A DNA stretch of 64,000 nt from Actinotalea subterranea. GTDB lineage: Bacteria > Actinomycetota > Actinomycetes > Actinomycetales > Cellulomonadaceae. The position numbers were made by a program, and so were the translations under genes. The stretch's first letter is position 1. Every line of letters begins with the position of its first letter. Below the pieces are notes generated by a model, which saw nothing but the letters and a program-made list of their open reading frames with translations, searched no databases and had not been told where the DNA came from. The stretch covers positions 124,001 through 188,000 of the forward strand of contig NZ_VTTP01000003.1 in the NCBI RefSeq assembly GCF_008364845.1, given 5' to 3'. This document shows positions 42,210 to 49,616 of the stretch, one piece after another.

Positions 42210-43030
42210 TCGAGCTGCCAGAGGCCACGACGATGGCCGAGCAGATCCGACGGTCGCTCGCGGGAGCGATCGTGACCGAGGTCGAGGTCAACCGGACCCC
42301 GCACAAGATGGCGTTCTTCACCGGAGACCCCCACGCATACGCGGACCACCTCAAGGGCCGCCCCCTCACGGGCGCCGTCGCGCGCGGCGGGCTGATCGAG
42401 ATCACGGTGGGCGACCACCAGCTCGTCCTCAGCGACGGCGCGTACCCGCGCCTGGTCGACCCGGACGAGGCGGTGCCGGACAAGCACCAGCTGGCCCTGG
42501 TGCTCGAGGACGGGGCCTCGCTCGTGGTGTCCGTCCAGATGTACGGCGGGATGTCCCTGCACCCGATCGGCGAGAACGACAACCCGTACTACCTCACGGC
42601 CGTCCGGGCGCCCTCCCCCCTCGGCCCGGCGTTCGACGACGCCCACGCCTCCCGGCTCCTCGCCGCGCCCGGCGTGGACCGGTTGTCCGCGAAGGCGTTC
42701 CTCGCGACCGAGCAGCGCATCCCCGGGCTCGGCAACGGCGTGCTGCAGGACATCCTCTGGTTCGCGCACGTCCACCCGAAGCGCAAGATGGGCACGCTCG
42801 ACGGGCGCGAACGCGCCGAGCTGTTCCACTCCGTGCGTCAGACGCTGCGCGAGATGACCCACCTCGGCGGCCGCAGCACCGAGCGCGACGCCCGGGGCAA
42901 CGCGGGCGGCTACTCCGTCGTCATGGGCCGCACGACACGGTCGCTGCCGTGCGCCCGTTGCGGGTCACGCATCGTCAAGGAGGCCTACCTCGGAGGCGCC
43001 GTCTACTACTGCCCGGACTGCCAGCTGTAG
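42206..43030 (+). CDS. Fpg/Nei-family protein lacking the catalytic N-terminal proline
   Basis: A 274-residue homologue of formamidopyrimidine-DNA glycosylase and endonuclease VIII. The helix-two-turn-helix region (FLATEQRIPGLGNGVLQDILWFAHVHPKRKM) and the C-terminal zinc finger (Cys249, 252, 269, 272) are intact. The N-terminus reads MIELPEATTMAEQI. True glycosylases carry Pro at position 2 (MPELPE), which attacks the damaged base; here it is Ile, while the following Glu and LPE pattern remain. It probably binds DNA but may not cleave by the standard chemistry. GGGGAGGTGG precedes the ATG. Confidence 0.88.
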   Translation: MIELPEATTMAEQIRRSLAGAIVTEVEVNRTPHKMAFFTGDPHAYADHLKGRPLTGAVARGGLIEITVGDHQLVLSDGAYPRLVDPDEAVPDKHQLALVLEDGASLVVSVQMYGGMSLHPIGENDNPYYLTAVRAPSPLGPAFDDAHASRLLAAPGVDRLSAKAFLATEQRIPGLGNGVLQDILWFAHVHPKRKMGTLDGRERAELFHSVRQTLREMTHLGGRSTERDARGNAGGYSVVMGRTTRSLPCARCGSRIVKEAYLGGAVYYCPDCQL

Positions 43031-43063
43031 GGCGCGCCTGCTCGGCGTCCAGACGTCGGGCGC

Positions 43064-43897
43064 TCACCGCAGCACGGCCTCGAGCACCGCGTCCGTCCGT
43101 GCGACGTCGAACGTCTCCATGAGCTCGAGCACCTCGGCGGGGCTCAGGCCCGGGTAGTGCACCGCGAGCTCGCGCTCGTCACTGACGGCACCGCCGGCCG
43201 GGCCACCGGTCCCGGCCGGACGACCGGTCCCGGCTGTGTAGCCGCGCCCGGCTGCGTCACCGCTCCCGGCCAGTCCACCGGCCGCGTCGTCCGCAAGGGC
43301 TCCCGAGGCGCGCCTACCGGCCGCGTCCTGCGAGCGGGGACCCGGCGGGCCGCCTGCGCCGGTACCGGCCGCACGGTCCGCGAGGGCTCGGGCGAGGCCG
43401 ACGAGCGGCTCGTAGCTCCACACGGTCGCGAGGTACTCGGGCGGGCACGCGCGCCGGCCGGCGAGGACGCGCGCCCGCCCCGCGCCGTCGACCACCTTCT
43501 CGAGCCGGACCAGGTGCTGCCACCCGACGCCGTACCGGTAGTGCAGGCGGTCGCCCGGCACCAGGAGGACGTCCCGCACGCGGACGACGCCCGCCGACCA
43601 TGGCTCGTCAACCAGATCGTCGAACGGCCCGTCCGCGCCCTCGGCCCCGCGCTCCTCGCGGCGCCACGCGTCGAGCACCTGCGCGGGCAGGATGCGTTGC
43701 CGGTACGGGTCCCGGCAGCTCGTGCCCAGGCTGAACTCCCGTCCGGCCCTGCCTGACCAGCCCATGGCGACGTCGAGGACGACCGCGAGCTCGTCGAGCG
43801 TCAGGTCGCAGGGCACCTCCACGCGTCGCCAGATGCGCAACCGGGTACGGAGCAGGCGGACGTGGAGGCGGAAGGTCAGGGGCGGGTGTCCAGGCAC
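43064..43897 (-). CDS. Plasmid pRiA4b ORF-3-like family protein
   Basis: A 277-residue protein. The N-terminal half matches the pRiA4b ORF-3 fold: LHVRLLRTRLRIWRRVEVPCDLTLDELAVVLDVAMGWSGR, then GDRLHYRYGVGWQHLVRLEKVV and the PPEYLATVWSYEPLV segment with a Cys/Pro turn. Residues about 175-235 form a low-complexity Gly/Ala insertion (GTGAGGPPGPRSQDAAGRRASG and on). The C-terminus resumes with HYPGLSPAEVLELMETFDV. The family has no established biochemical role. It stands alone between the Fpg-like gene and two membrane-protein genes. Confidence 0.8.
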   Translation of the reverse strand: MPGHPPLTFRLHVRLLRTRLRIWRRVEVPCDLTLDELAVVLDVAMGWSGRAGREFSLGTSCRDPYRQRILPAQVLDAWRREERGAEGADGPFDDLVDEPWSAGVVRVRDVLLVPGDRLHYRYGVGWQHLVRLEKVVDGAGRARVLAGRRACPPEYLATVWSYEPLVGLARALADRAAGTGAGGPPGPRSQDAAGRRASGALADDAAGGLAGSGDAAGRGYTAGTGRPAGTGGPAGGAVSDERELAVHYPGLSPAEVLELMETFDVARTDAVLEAVLR

Positions 43898-44010
43898 GCG
43901 ACCATCGCATCAGCGGGGGCCGACACCGAGCTCCGGCAGGGACCCTCGCCTGTGGACGGAGGCCGTCGGCCGCGCAGCCGGCCGGTCCGGGACCCAGTGG
44001 GTCGCAGGCG

Positions 44011-44499
44011 TCAGTCGCCAGGCGCGGGCCGACCGCCGGCGCCGACGCCGTCAGCCGGCTCGCCCCGCCAGAGGTCCCACAGGGGGAACATCGCGCTCGA
44101 CGTGATGAGGCCGACGACGGCCACGAGCACCACGGGCTCGAGACCGGTCGCTCCCGGGACGTCGACGACCCGCAGCAGGAGCGTCAGGCCCACGACCACC
44201 ACGGCCGTCGTCCCCATCGTCAGCATCACCGCGCCGAGCCGTCTGCCGCGCGGGAAGAGCGCGCGGGCGGCGACGACGAGGCCGATCACCCAGACGAGCA
44301 CCGCGAGGCTTGCGCCCGCCATCGCCCCGAGGATGACCCCGGCGAGGTCGGACCAGGCGTCGCCGTCGGACGAGGCGGTGAACAGCCAGATCGCGAGCGC
44401 GCCGAGCACGATCCCGGCGACCAGGCCCGCGAGCGCGGCCACGACCGGACCCGCGACGAGGCGCACGGTCCGGGCGGTCCGGGCGGTCCGGGCGGTCAC
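44011..44499 (-). CDS. Four-helix membrane protein, function unknown
   Basis: A 162-residue protein with hydrophobic segments LVAGPVVAALAGLVAGIVLGALAIWLF, VILGAMAGASLAVLVWVIGLVVAARALF, LGAVMLTMGTTAVVVVGLTLLLRVV and VVLVAVVGLITSSAMFPLWDLW. The N-terminus is a short ART repeat encoded by nine-base repeats (GCGGTCCGG, 44464-44497). The ATG overlaps the stop of the upstream DUF2809-like gene (ATGA), so the two are co-translated. I recognise no family. A small integral membrane protein is certain; a role cannot be given. Confidence 0.75.
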   Translation of the reverse strand: MTARTARTARTVRLVAGPVVAALAGLVAGIVLGALAIWLFTASSDGDAWSDLAGVILGAMAGASLAVLVWVIGLVVAARALFPRGRRLGAVMLTMGTTAVVVVGLTLLLRVVDVPGATGLEPVVLVAVVGLITSSAMFPLWDLWRGEPADGVGAGGRPAPGD

Positions 44500-45125
44500 G
44501 ATGCGCCGTCCGGCGTCGTCCGGGACGGACGTCGGGCGCCCGACCCGGCCTCGGGCACCCGGCCACCCACCGGGCCCGACCCGACCTCGGGCACCCGGCC
44601 ACCCACGGGGCCCGACCCGGCCTCGGGCGTCGAGTCCGACCCGGCCTCCGGCACCGGGCCACCCACCGGGACCGACTCGACCTCGGGCGCCGGGCCCGGC
44701 ACCGGGTCAAGCCTCGCGTGGAGCACGGCCGCGAGCGCCGCGCCCGCGAGGTAGGCGACGAGATCGACCGGCGCGAACGTCGTCCCGAGCAGGTACCGGA
44801 AGGGAGCCCAGGCGTCGACGAGCTCGGCAGGGACGGACGTGAGCTGCGCGAGCTCGACGGCCGCGCACCAGGCGAAGGCCCCGGCCCCGAGGGTACGAGG
44901 CCGCACGCGGGGGGCGACGAGCGCCAGGAGGAGGTACACGAGGACGGCGTACAGGCCGTCGCCCAGCAGGTCCGGCGCCGTTCCCTTGAGGCGGGTCGTC
45001 GCGAGGCCGAGCGCGACGGTGACGAGGAGCGCCACCGCGAGACGCGCGCGCCGCGCGCCGAGACCGTCCGGCGCGGCGGTCGCCCCACGCACGCCCCGCG
45101 TCCGACCCCCCGCGCGTCCGATCAT
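44496..45125 (-). CDS. DUF2809-like membrane protein with repeat tail
   Basis: A 209-residue protein. The first 140 residues resemble DUF2809/VanZ-like proteins: LAVALLVTVALGLATTRL, DLLGDGLYAVLVYLLLALVAPRV, AGAFAWCAAVELAQLTSVPAELVDAWAPFRYLLGTTFAPVDLVAYLAGAALAAVL, with a conserved polar VELAQ motif inside the membrane. The C-terminal 65 residues are a cytoplasmic repeat of about 12 residues (GPVGGRVPEVGS-like), encoded by 36-base DNA repeats. Coupled to the following membrane protein. Function unknown. Confidence 0.78.
   Translation of the reverse strand: MIGRAGGRTRGVRGATAAPDGLGARRARLAVALLVTVALGLATTRLKGTAPDLLGDGLYAVLVYLLLALVAPRVRPRTLGAGAFAWCAAVELAQLTSVPAELVDAWAPFRYLLGTTFAPVDLVAYLAGAALAAVLHARLDPVPGPAPEVESVPVGGPVPEAGSDSTPEAGSGPVGGRVPEVGSGPVGGRVPEAGSGARRPSRTTPDGAS
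44539..44610. repeat. 36-base coding tandem repeat
   Basis: Units 44539-44574 and 44575-44610 are nearly identical 36-mers beginning CCCGACCCG; degenerate copies continue to about 44707. They encode the GPVGGRVPE repeats at the end of the DUF2809-like protein and keep the frame, so changes in copy number would only change tail length. Confidence 0.8.
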
Positions 45126-45242
45126 GACCCGAGCCTAGGTGTCGCCCTGCCCGACGCCGCCGACCCCGCGCCGCAGTGCCGCAGTGCCGCAGCGCCTCGG
45201 CCTGACGGTCGAGACCCCACCGGGGGGCTCGCCGTCTCACCC

Positions 45243-45258
45243 AGTGACCCCGATCACA
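45243..45258. promoter_or_regulatory. CRP/GlxR-like binding site
   Basis: AGTGACCCCGATCACA has perfect GTGA-N6-TCAC half-sites plus the outer A, as in CRP-family (GlxR/Crp) operators. It lies about 170 bases upstream of the DUF4914 gene. The surrounding 45126-45425 has no supported gene. Confidence 0.55.
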
Positions 45259-45425
45259 CCGAAACTCCTGCCCTTCCACGCACGAACCGCCCAAAGGTCC
45301 CAGGAACACCACCCCAGCCAGACGTAATGCTTCGGCAAAGCCCGTGCCCACGGTGATCCCGATCAGCACGACGGCGAGAGCAAAGGAGCTCGAGACCTTC
45401 CCCTGGTTCGACCGAGGAGCTGACA

Positions 45426-47354
45426 GTGAGCCGACCCTTTGCCGGCATGGCACCCACCAGCGCAGTGCTGCCCGACGTGGCCCTGCCCGACGCCGTGCGC
45501 ACCACGCTCGAGAACGCGAGGTCCGTCGTCGTGCCCTCGTCGCGGGCCGAGCTGTACGCGCTGGCCCTGGGCCCGGACGGCGGCCCCCGGTTCACGGTCG
45601 AGTACGACGTCGACGGCACGATGGTGCCCGAGGCCGACGTGGTGCGCTGCCGCAACGGCCTCGCGGTGAACTACCCCGAGGACTACATGCGCCGCCGGGA
45701 CCCCGACTGCATGCGCATCGCCGACGACCTGCCGACGGACAAGCCGCGCTACCGCGACGTCTTCGGCACGGAGTTCGCCGACGTCAAGGCGGAGACGCTC
45801 GACTGGCTCGCCGGGCAGGACCTCGTCGTCGTGCCCTACAAGGCCGGCGGCCCCACGTACGGCTACCCGTCGGTCGCGATCTGCCCGGTCAACGCCGCGT
45901 TCTTCATGGTCGCGCTCGTCGACCTCCAGGGCTGGGTCACGTTCGAGGAGCTCGGGCCGTTCGCGCCCCGCTCGATCCTGTACGTCGCGCCGCCGTTCCG
46001 GCACACCCGGTTCGGTGGTCGGCAGGTCGTCGTGCACGACCGCACCGATTCCCTGCACGAGCTGTTCGCGTACAACCTGTACCCGGGGCCCAGCGCCAAG
46101 AAGGGCGTGTTCTCGGTGCTGCTCGACATCGGCGAGCGCGAGGGCTGGCTCACCGCGCACGCCTCGTCGGTGCGCGTCACGACGCCGTACGAGAACGAGA
46201 CGATCGTGATGCACGAGGGCGCCTCGGGCGGCGGCAAGTCGGAGATGTGCCAGGAGATCCGCCGCCAGGACGACGGCCGCATCCTGCTCGGCACGAACGT
46301 CGTCACCGAGGAGCCCTACTTCATCAACCTCGGCGAGACGAGCAAGCTCGCACCCGTCACCGACGACATGACGCTGTGCCACGCGTCGCTGCAGAACAGC
46401 GCCGGGCGGCTCGTCGTGACGGACGCCGAGGACGGCTGGTTCGTGCGCGTCGACAACCTCACCGAGTACGGCGAGGACGTGAACCTCGAGCGCGTCGTCA
46501 TCCACCCGGCCGAGCCCCTCGTGTTCTTCAACATCCAGGGCATGCCCGACGCCACGGCGCTGCCGTGGGAGCACACGCTCGACTCGACCGGCAAGCCGTG
46601 CCCCAACCCTCGCGTCGTCGTGCCGCGCCGGCTCATCAAGGGCGTCGTCAACGAGCCCGAGGAGGTCGACGTCCGCACGTTCGGCGTGCGCATGCCCGCG
46701 TGCACGCGCACCGCGCCGAGCTACGGGATCATGGGGATGACCCACATCGTCCCGCCGTCGCTCGCGTGGCTGTGGCGCCTCATCGCCCCCCGCGGGGACA
46801 AGAACCCGTCGATCGGCGAGAGCGCGGGTGCCGCGGCCGCCATCGCGCACGGCGGCATGATCTCCGAGGGCGTCGGCTCCTACTGGCCGTTCTCGACGGG
46901 CACCAAGGTCGCGGCCGCGAACCTGCTGCTGCGTCAGCTCGTCGACGCGTCGCGCACCCGGTACGTCCTGACGCCCAACCAGCACATCGGTGCGTACCGC
47001 GTCGGGTTCGCCGCCGAGTGGCTCACGCGCGAGTACCTGGCCCGCCGCGGCGCCGGGCGCATCCGCCCCGAGCACCTCGTGGCGTCGCGCTGCGCCCTGT
47101 TCGGCTACACGCTGCGTGAGATGAAGATCGACGGCCAGCTCATCCGGCCCACGTTCCTGCGGCCCGACAAGCAGTCGCAGGTCGGCGAGGCCGCGTACGA
47201 CGCCGGGGCGAAGATCCTCACCGACTTCTTCAAGAGCGAGCTCGCGCAGTACCTGACCGACGACCTCGACCCGCTGGGCCGGCAGATCATCGAGGTCTGC
47301 CTGCGCGACGGGACGATCGAGGACTACGTCGCGCTGACACCGCTCGCAAGCTGA
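45426..47354 (+). CDS. DUF4914 family P-loop protein (HPr kinase/PEPCK-like)
   Basis: A 642-residue cytoplasmic protein of a family with no assigned function. The nucleotide site is GASGGGKSEMCQEI (Lys271, Ser272), closest in form to the GxSGxGKSE loop of HPr kinase. The later segment RYVLTPNQHIGAYRVGFAAEWLTREYL recalls the substrate and adenine side of ATP-dependent PEP carboxykinase. Long conserved stretches flank it (VPYKAGGPTYGYPSVAICPVNAAFF before, FINLGETSKLAPVTDDMTLCHASLQ after). GAGGAG precedes the GTG start. A CRP-like site upstream and a strong terminator downstream suggest a single gene under carbon or cAMP control. A kinase or phosphotransfer role is inference. Confidence 0.85.
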   Translation: MSRPFAGMAPTSAVLPDVALPDAVRTTLENARSVVVPSSRAELYALALGPDGGPRFTVEYDVDGTMVPEADVVRCRNGLAVNYPEDYMRRRDPDCMRIADDLPTDKPRYRDVFGTEFADVKAETLDWLAGQDLVVVPYKAGGPTYGYPSVAICPVNAAFFMVALVDLQGWVTFEELGPFAPRSILYVAPPFRHTRFGGRQVVVHDRTDSLHELFAYNLYPGPSAKKGVFSVLLDIGEREGWLTAHASSVRVTTPYENETIVMHEGASGGGKSEMCQEIRRQDDGRILLGTNVVTEEPYFINLGETSKLAPVTDDMTLCHASLQNSAGRLVVTDAEDGWFVRVDNLTEYGEDVNLERVVIHPAEPLVFFNIQGMPDATALPWEHTLDSTGKPCPNPRVVVPRRLIKGVVNEPEEVDVRTFGVRMPACTRTAPSYGIMGMTHIVPPSLAWLWRLIAPRGDKNPSIGESAGAAAAIAHGGMISEGVGSYWPFSTGTKVAAANLLLRQLVDASRTRYVLTPNQHIGAYRVGFAAEWLTREYLARRGAGRIRPEHLVASRCALFGYTLREMKIDGQLIRPTFLRPDKQSQVGEAAYDAGAKILTDFFKSELAQYLTDDLDPLGRQIIEVCLRDGTIEDYVALTPLAS

Positions 47355-47366
47355 GCACGACGACGC

Positions 47367-47394
47367 GGCCGCCGGGGAGGCCCCCGGCGGCCGT
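47367..47394. terminator. Perfect hairpin between DUF4914 and S9 peptidase genes
   Basis: CGGCCGCCGGGG (47367-47378) pairs over 12 bases with CCCCGGCGGCCG (47383-47394) around the tetraloop AGGC. It separates two convergent genes and can serve both. Confidence 0.75.
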
Positions 47395-47402
47395 GACCGC
47401 CG

Positions 47403-49469
47403 TCAGCCCATGCGCTCGACGGGAAGGTGCTGCGCCCACCAGCGCAGCACGTGCTCGAGCCGCACGACGCGGTGGCGCGGGCGGCCGGAGCGCGTGAGCT
47501 CGTGCCCCTCGCCCGGGAAGAGCAGGAGCTCGGCCGGGACGCCGCGGCGCTTGAGCTCGACGAACCACCGCTGACCCTGCTCGACCGGGCAGCGCCAGTC
47601 GTTCTCCGAGTGGATGACGAGCGTGGGCGTGCGGACGTCACCGACGTGCGCCATGGGTGACTGCGCGGCCAGCGCCGCAGCACCCTCGGGGGTCGCCGCG
47701 TCCCCGAGGTACCCGAGGCCGAAGAACCAGCCGATGTCGCTCGACCCGACGAAGCTCACCGGGTCGAGGAACCCGCGCTCGACGATCGCCGCAGCGAACC
47801 GGTGGGTGCGCGTCGTCAGCCAGGCCGTCATGTAGCCGCCGTACGAGCCGCCCATGACGCCCACCCGGTCGGCGTCGAGGCCCAGAGCGCTGTCCGCCAG
47901 CGCGGCGTCGAGGAGCGCGAGGACGTCGTCGGCGTCGACCGTGCCGAACGCGTGGCGGATCGCCGAGCCGTGCGTCGCCCCGTAGCCCGCCGAGCCGCGC
48001 GGGTTCCCGTAGACGACGGCGTAGCCCGCCTCGACGAGGGTCTGGACCTCGTCGAACAGGGCGTGCGTGTACTGCGCGAACGGCCCGCCGTGGACCATCA
48101 GGATCGTCGGGACCGGCCCCGCGCCGGGCGCCGACGCGGGCAGCGCGACCCACCCGTGCACCGGGTAGCCGTCGGGCGCGGTCGCCGTGAGCTCGCGCGG
48201 GAGGTGGAGGCGCCCCGTCGAGCGCAACGCCGCGGACAGGTCCGTGAGGCGGCGCTCGCCCGCGGAGAGGTCGAGCGCGAGGACGTCGCCCGCCGAGTCG
48301 GGGCCCGCGACGCTCGCGACCACCACGGTCGAGCCCGGGCGGGCGTCGGCGCCGAGCACCACGAGGGGCCCGTCGACGAGGGTCCGGCCCTCGACCGTCT
48401 CCGCCGGGCCCGCAGGCCGGTGCGCGGCGGGCAGCGCGACGAGCACGACGGCGCCTCGCCGCTGATCGGCGACGAGCACCTCGTCGCCGGCGTCCACGAG
48501 GATCCCGGGCACGAGGTCGACGGTCTCCGGGTCGGTGTGGCGCACGGGCACGACGCCGGGGGCTGCGCCCGCCTCACCGGCCGCGGGCGGAGCGAGCACC
48601 GCGCCGAGGTCGAGCGAGAACAGGCCCGTCTGCGCGGCGACGAAGTCCTTGCCGCCCGGCCCCTGGTCGCTCGCGAGCAGCCACAGGGTCCGGCCGTCCG
48701 CCGAGGGGCGGACGGCGTCGACGCTGAGCCGCGACCCGGCGGCCGCGTCCGTGAGGGGCACGAGGGGCGCGCGAGGCGCAGCAGCCGGAGCGTCGACGAG
48801 CACCGCGTCCCGACGCAGGTCCTCGTCGCGGCCCGCGTGCACGGCGCTGATCGCCACGAGGCGCTCGCCGCCGGGCAACCACTCCGCGCCGCTCACGTCC
48901 TCGGCGTCGGGCGTGAGGTCCACGGCCGTCGGCAGCTCGCCGGGGGTCGGGTCCTGCGGCACGTCGAGCACGAAGACGTGCTGGGGCCGGTCGCGGAAGA
49001 AGCCCAGGTTGTCGCCGCGGTACGTGAACGTCGTGATGTGCCGGGGCGGCTCCGCGCCGGCGTCCTCGCCGGGGACGTAGCGGCCCTCCTCGGGCACGCG
49101 GGCGAGGAACGCGAGGCGCGTGCCGTCCGGCGAGAAGCGCGGCGCCGACGCCCCGAGCGGCGCGTCCGTGAGGGCGACGGGCTCCCCACCGGCGGCCTCG
49201 ACGACGTGGACCTGGGGCTTGCCGCGCCGCTCGGCGCGCAGGAAGGCGATCCAGCGGCCGTCCGGGGACCACACGGGCGACGTGTCGCGGTGGCCGCGCG
49301 TGAGGCGCACGGGCGGGTGCGACCCGTCCGTCGGCATGCGCCAGAGCTGCCCGGCGTACTCGTCGGAGTCGAGGTCCGGTGCGGTCACGGCGACGACGAC
49401 GGTCGTCCCGTCGGGGCTGAGGGCTGGGGTTCCGGGGGTGCGCAGGAGCGCGACGTCAGCAGGGATCAC
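47403..49469 (-). CDS. S9 family prolyl oligopeptidase-like serine peptidase
   Basis: A 688-residue cytoplasmic peptidase. Residues 1-420 form a beta-propeller with WD40-like units (SPVWSPDGRWIAFLRAERRG, PRFSPDGTRLAFLARVPEEG). The rest is an alpha/beta-hydrolase domain: oxyanion region TILMVHGGPFAQYTHALFDE, nucleophile Ser542 in MGGSYGGYMTAW, Asp in HSENDWRCPVEQG and His in FPGEGHELTRSG. These features fit acylaminoacyl-peptidases or dipeptidyl-peptidase-like S9C enzymes that trim oligopeptides. TAGGTT lies exactly six bases before the GTG start, so the mRNA is probably leaderless. Convergent with the DUF4914 gene. Confidence 0.93.
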   Translation of the reverse strand: MIPADVALLRTPGTPALSPDGTTVVVAVTAPDLDSDEYAGQLWRMPTDGSHPPVRLTRGHRDTSPVWSPDGRWIAFLRAERRGKPQVHVVEAAGGEPVALTDAPLGASAPRFSPDGTRLAFLARVPEEGRYVPGEDAGAEPPRHITTFTYRGDNLGFFRDRPQHVFVLDVPQDPTPGELPTAVDLTPDAEDVSGAEWLPGGERLVAISAVHAGRDEDLRRDAVLVDAPAAAPRAPLVPLTDAAAGSRLSVDAVRPSADGRTLWLLASDQGPGGKDFVAAQTGLFSLDLGAVLAPPAAGEAGAAPGVVPVRHTDPETVDLVPGILVDAGDEVLVADQRRGAVVLVALPAAHRPAGPAETVEGRTLVDGPLVVLGADARPGSTVVVASVAGPDSAGDVLALDLSAGERRLTDLSAALRSTGRLHLPRELTATAPDGYPVHGWVALPASAPGAGPVPTILMVHGGPFAQYTHALFDEVQTLVEAGYAVVYGNPRGSAGYGATHGSAIRHAFGTVDADDVLALLDAALADSALGLDADRVGVMGGSYGGYMTAWLTTRTHRFAAAIVERGFLDPVSFVGSSDIGWFFGLGYLGDAATPEGAAALAAQSPMAHVGDVRTPTLVIHSENDWRCPVEQGQRWFVELKRRGVPAELLLFPGEGHELTRSGRPRHRVVRLEHVLRWWAQHLPVERMG

Positions 49470-49616
49470 GCGACGAACCTACGCCCGCGCGGCACCCACC
49501 CGGGCACGCCACGGGCTGACCTCCGAACCGTCACCTGGGCGCAACAGCGAGGACATGTGCGGCTCGTAGCGTCGGCCCATGGACAGCGGCGTCGGACCCG
49601 TGCACGCCCCCGGGCG

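Noticed and set aside
47802-49616. N-terminal 600-codon extension of the GH92 frame
   Set aside because: The extension lies antisense to the S9 peptidase gene and looks like a shadow translation; GH92 homology begins only at MPVIEHVDPFIGT (49617).
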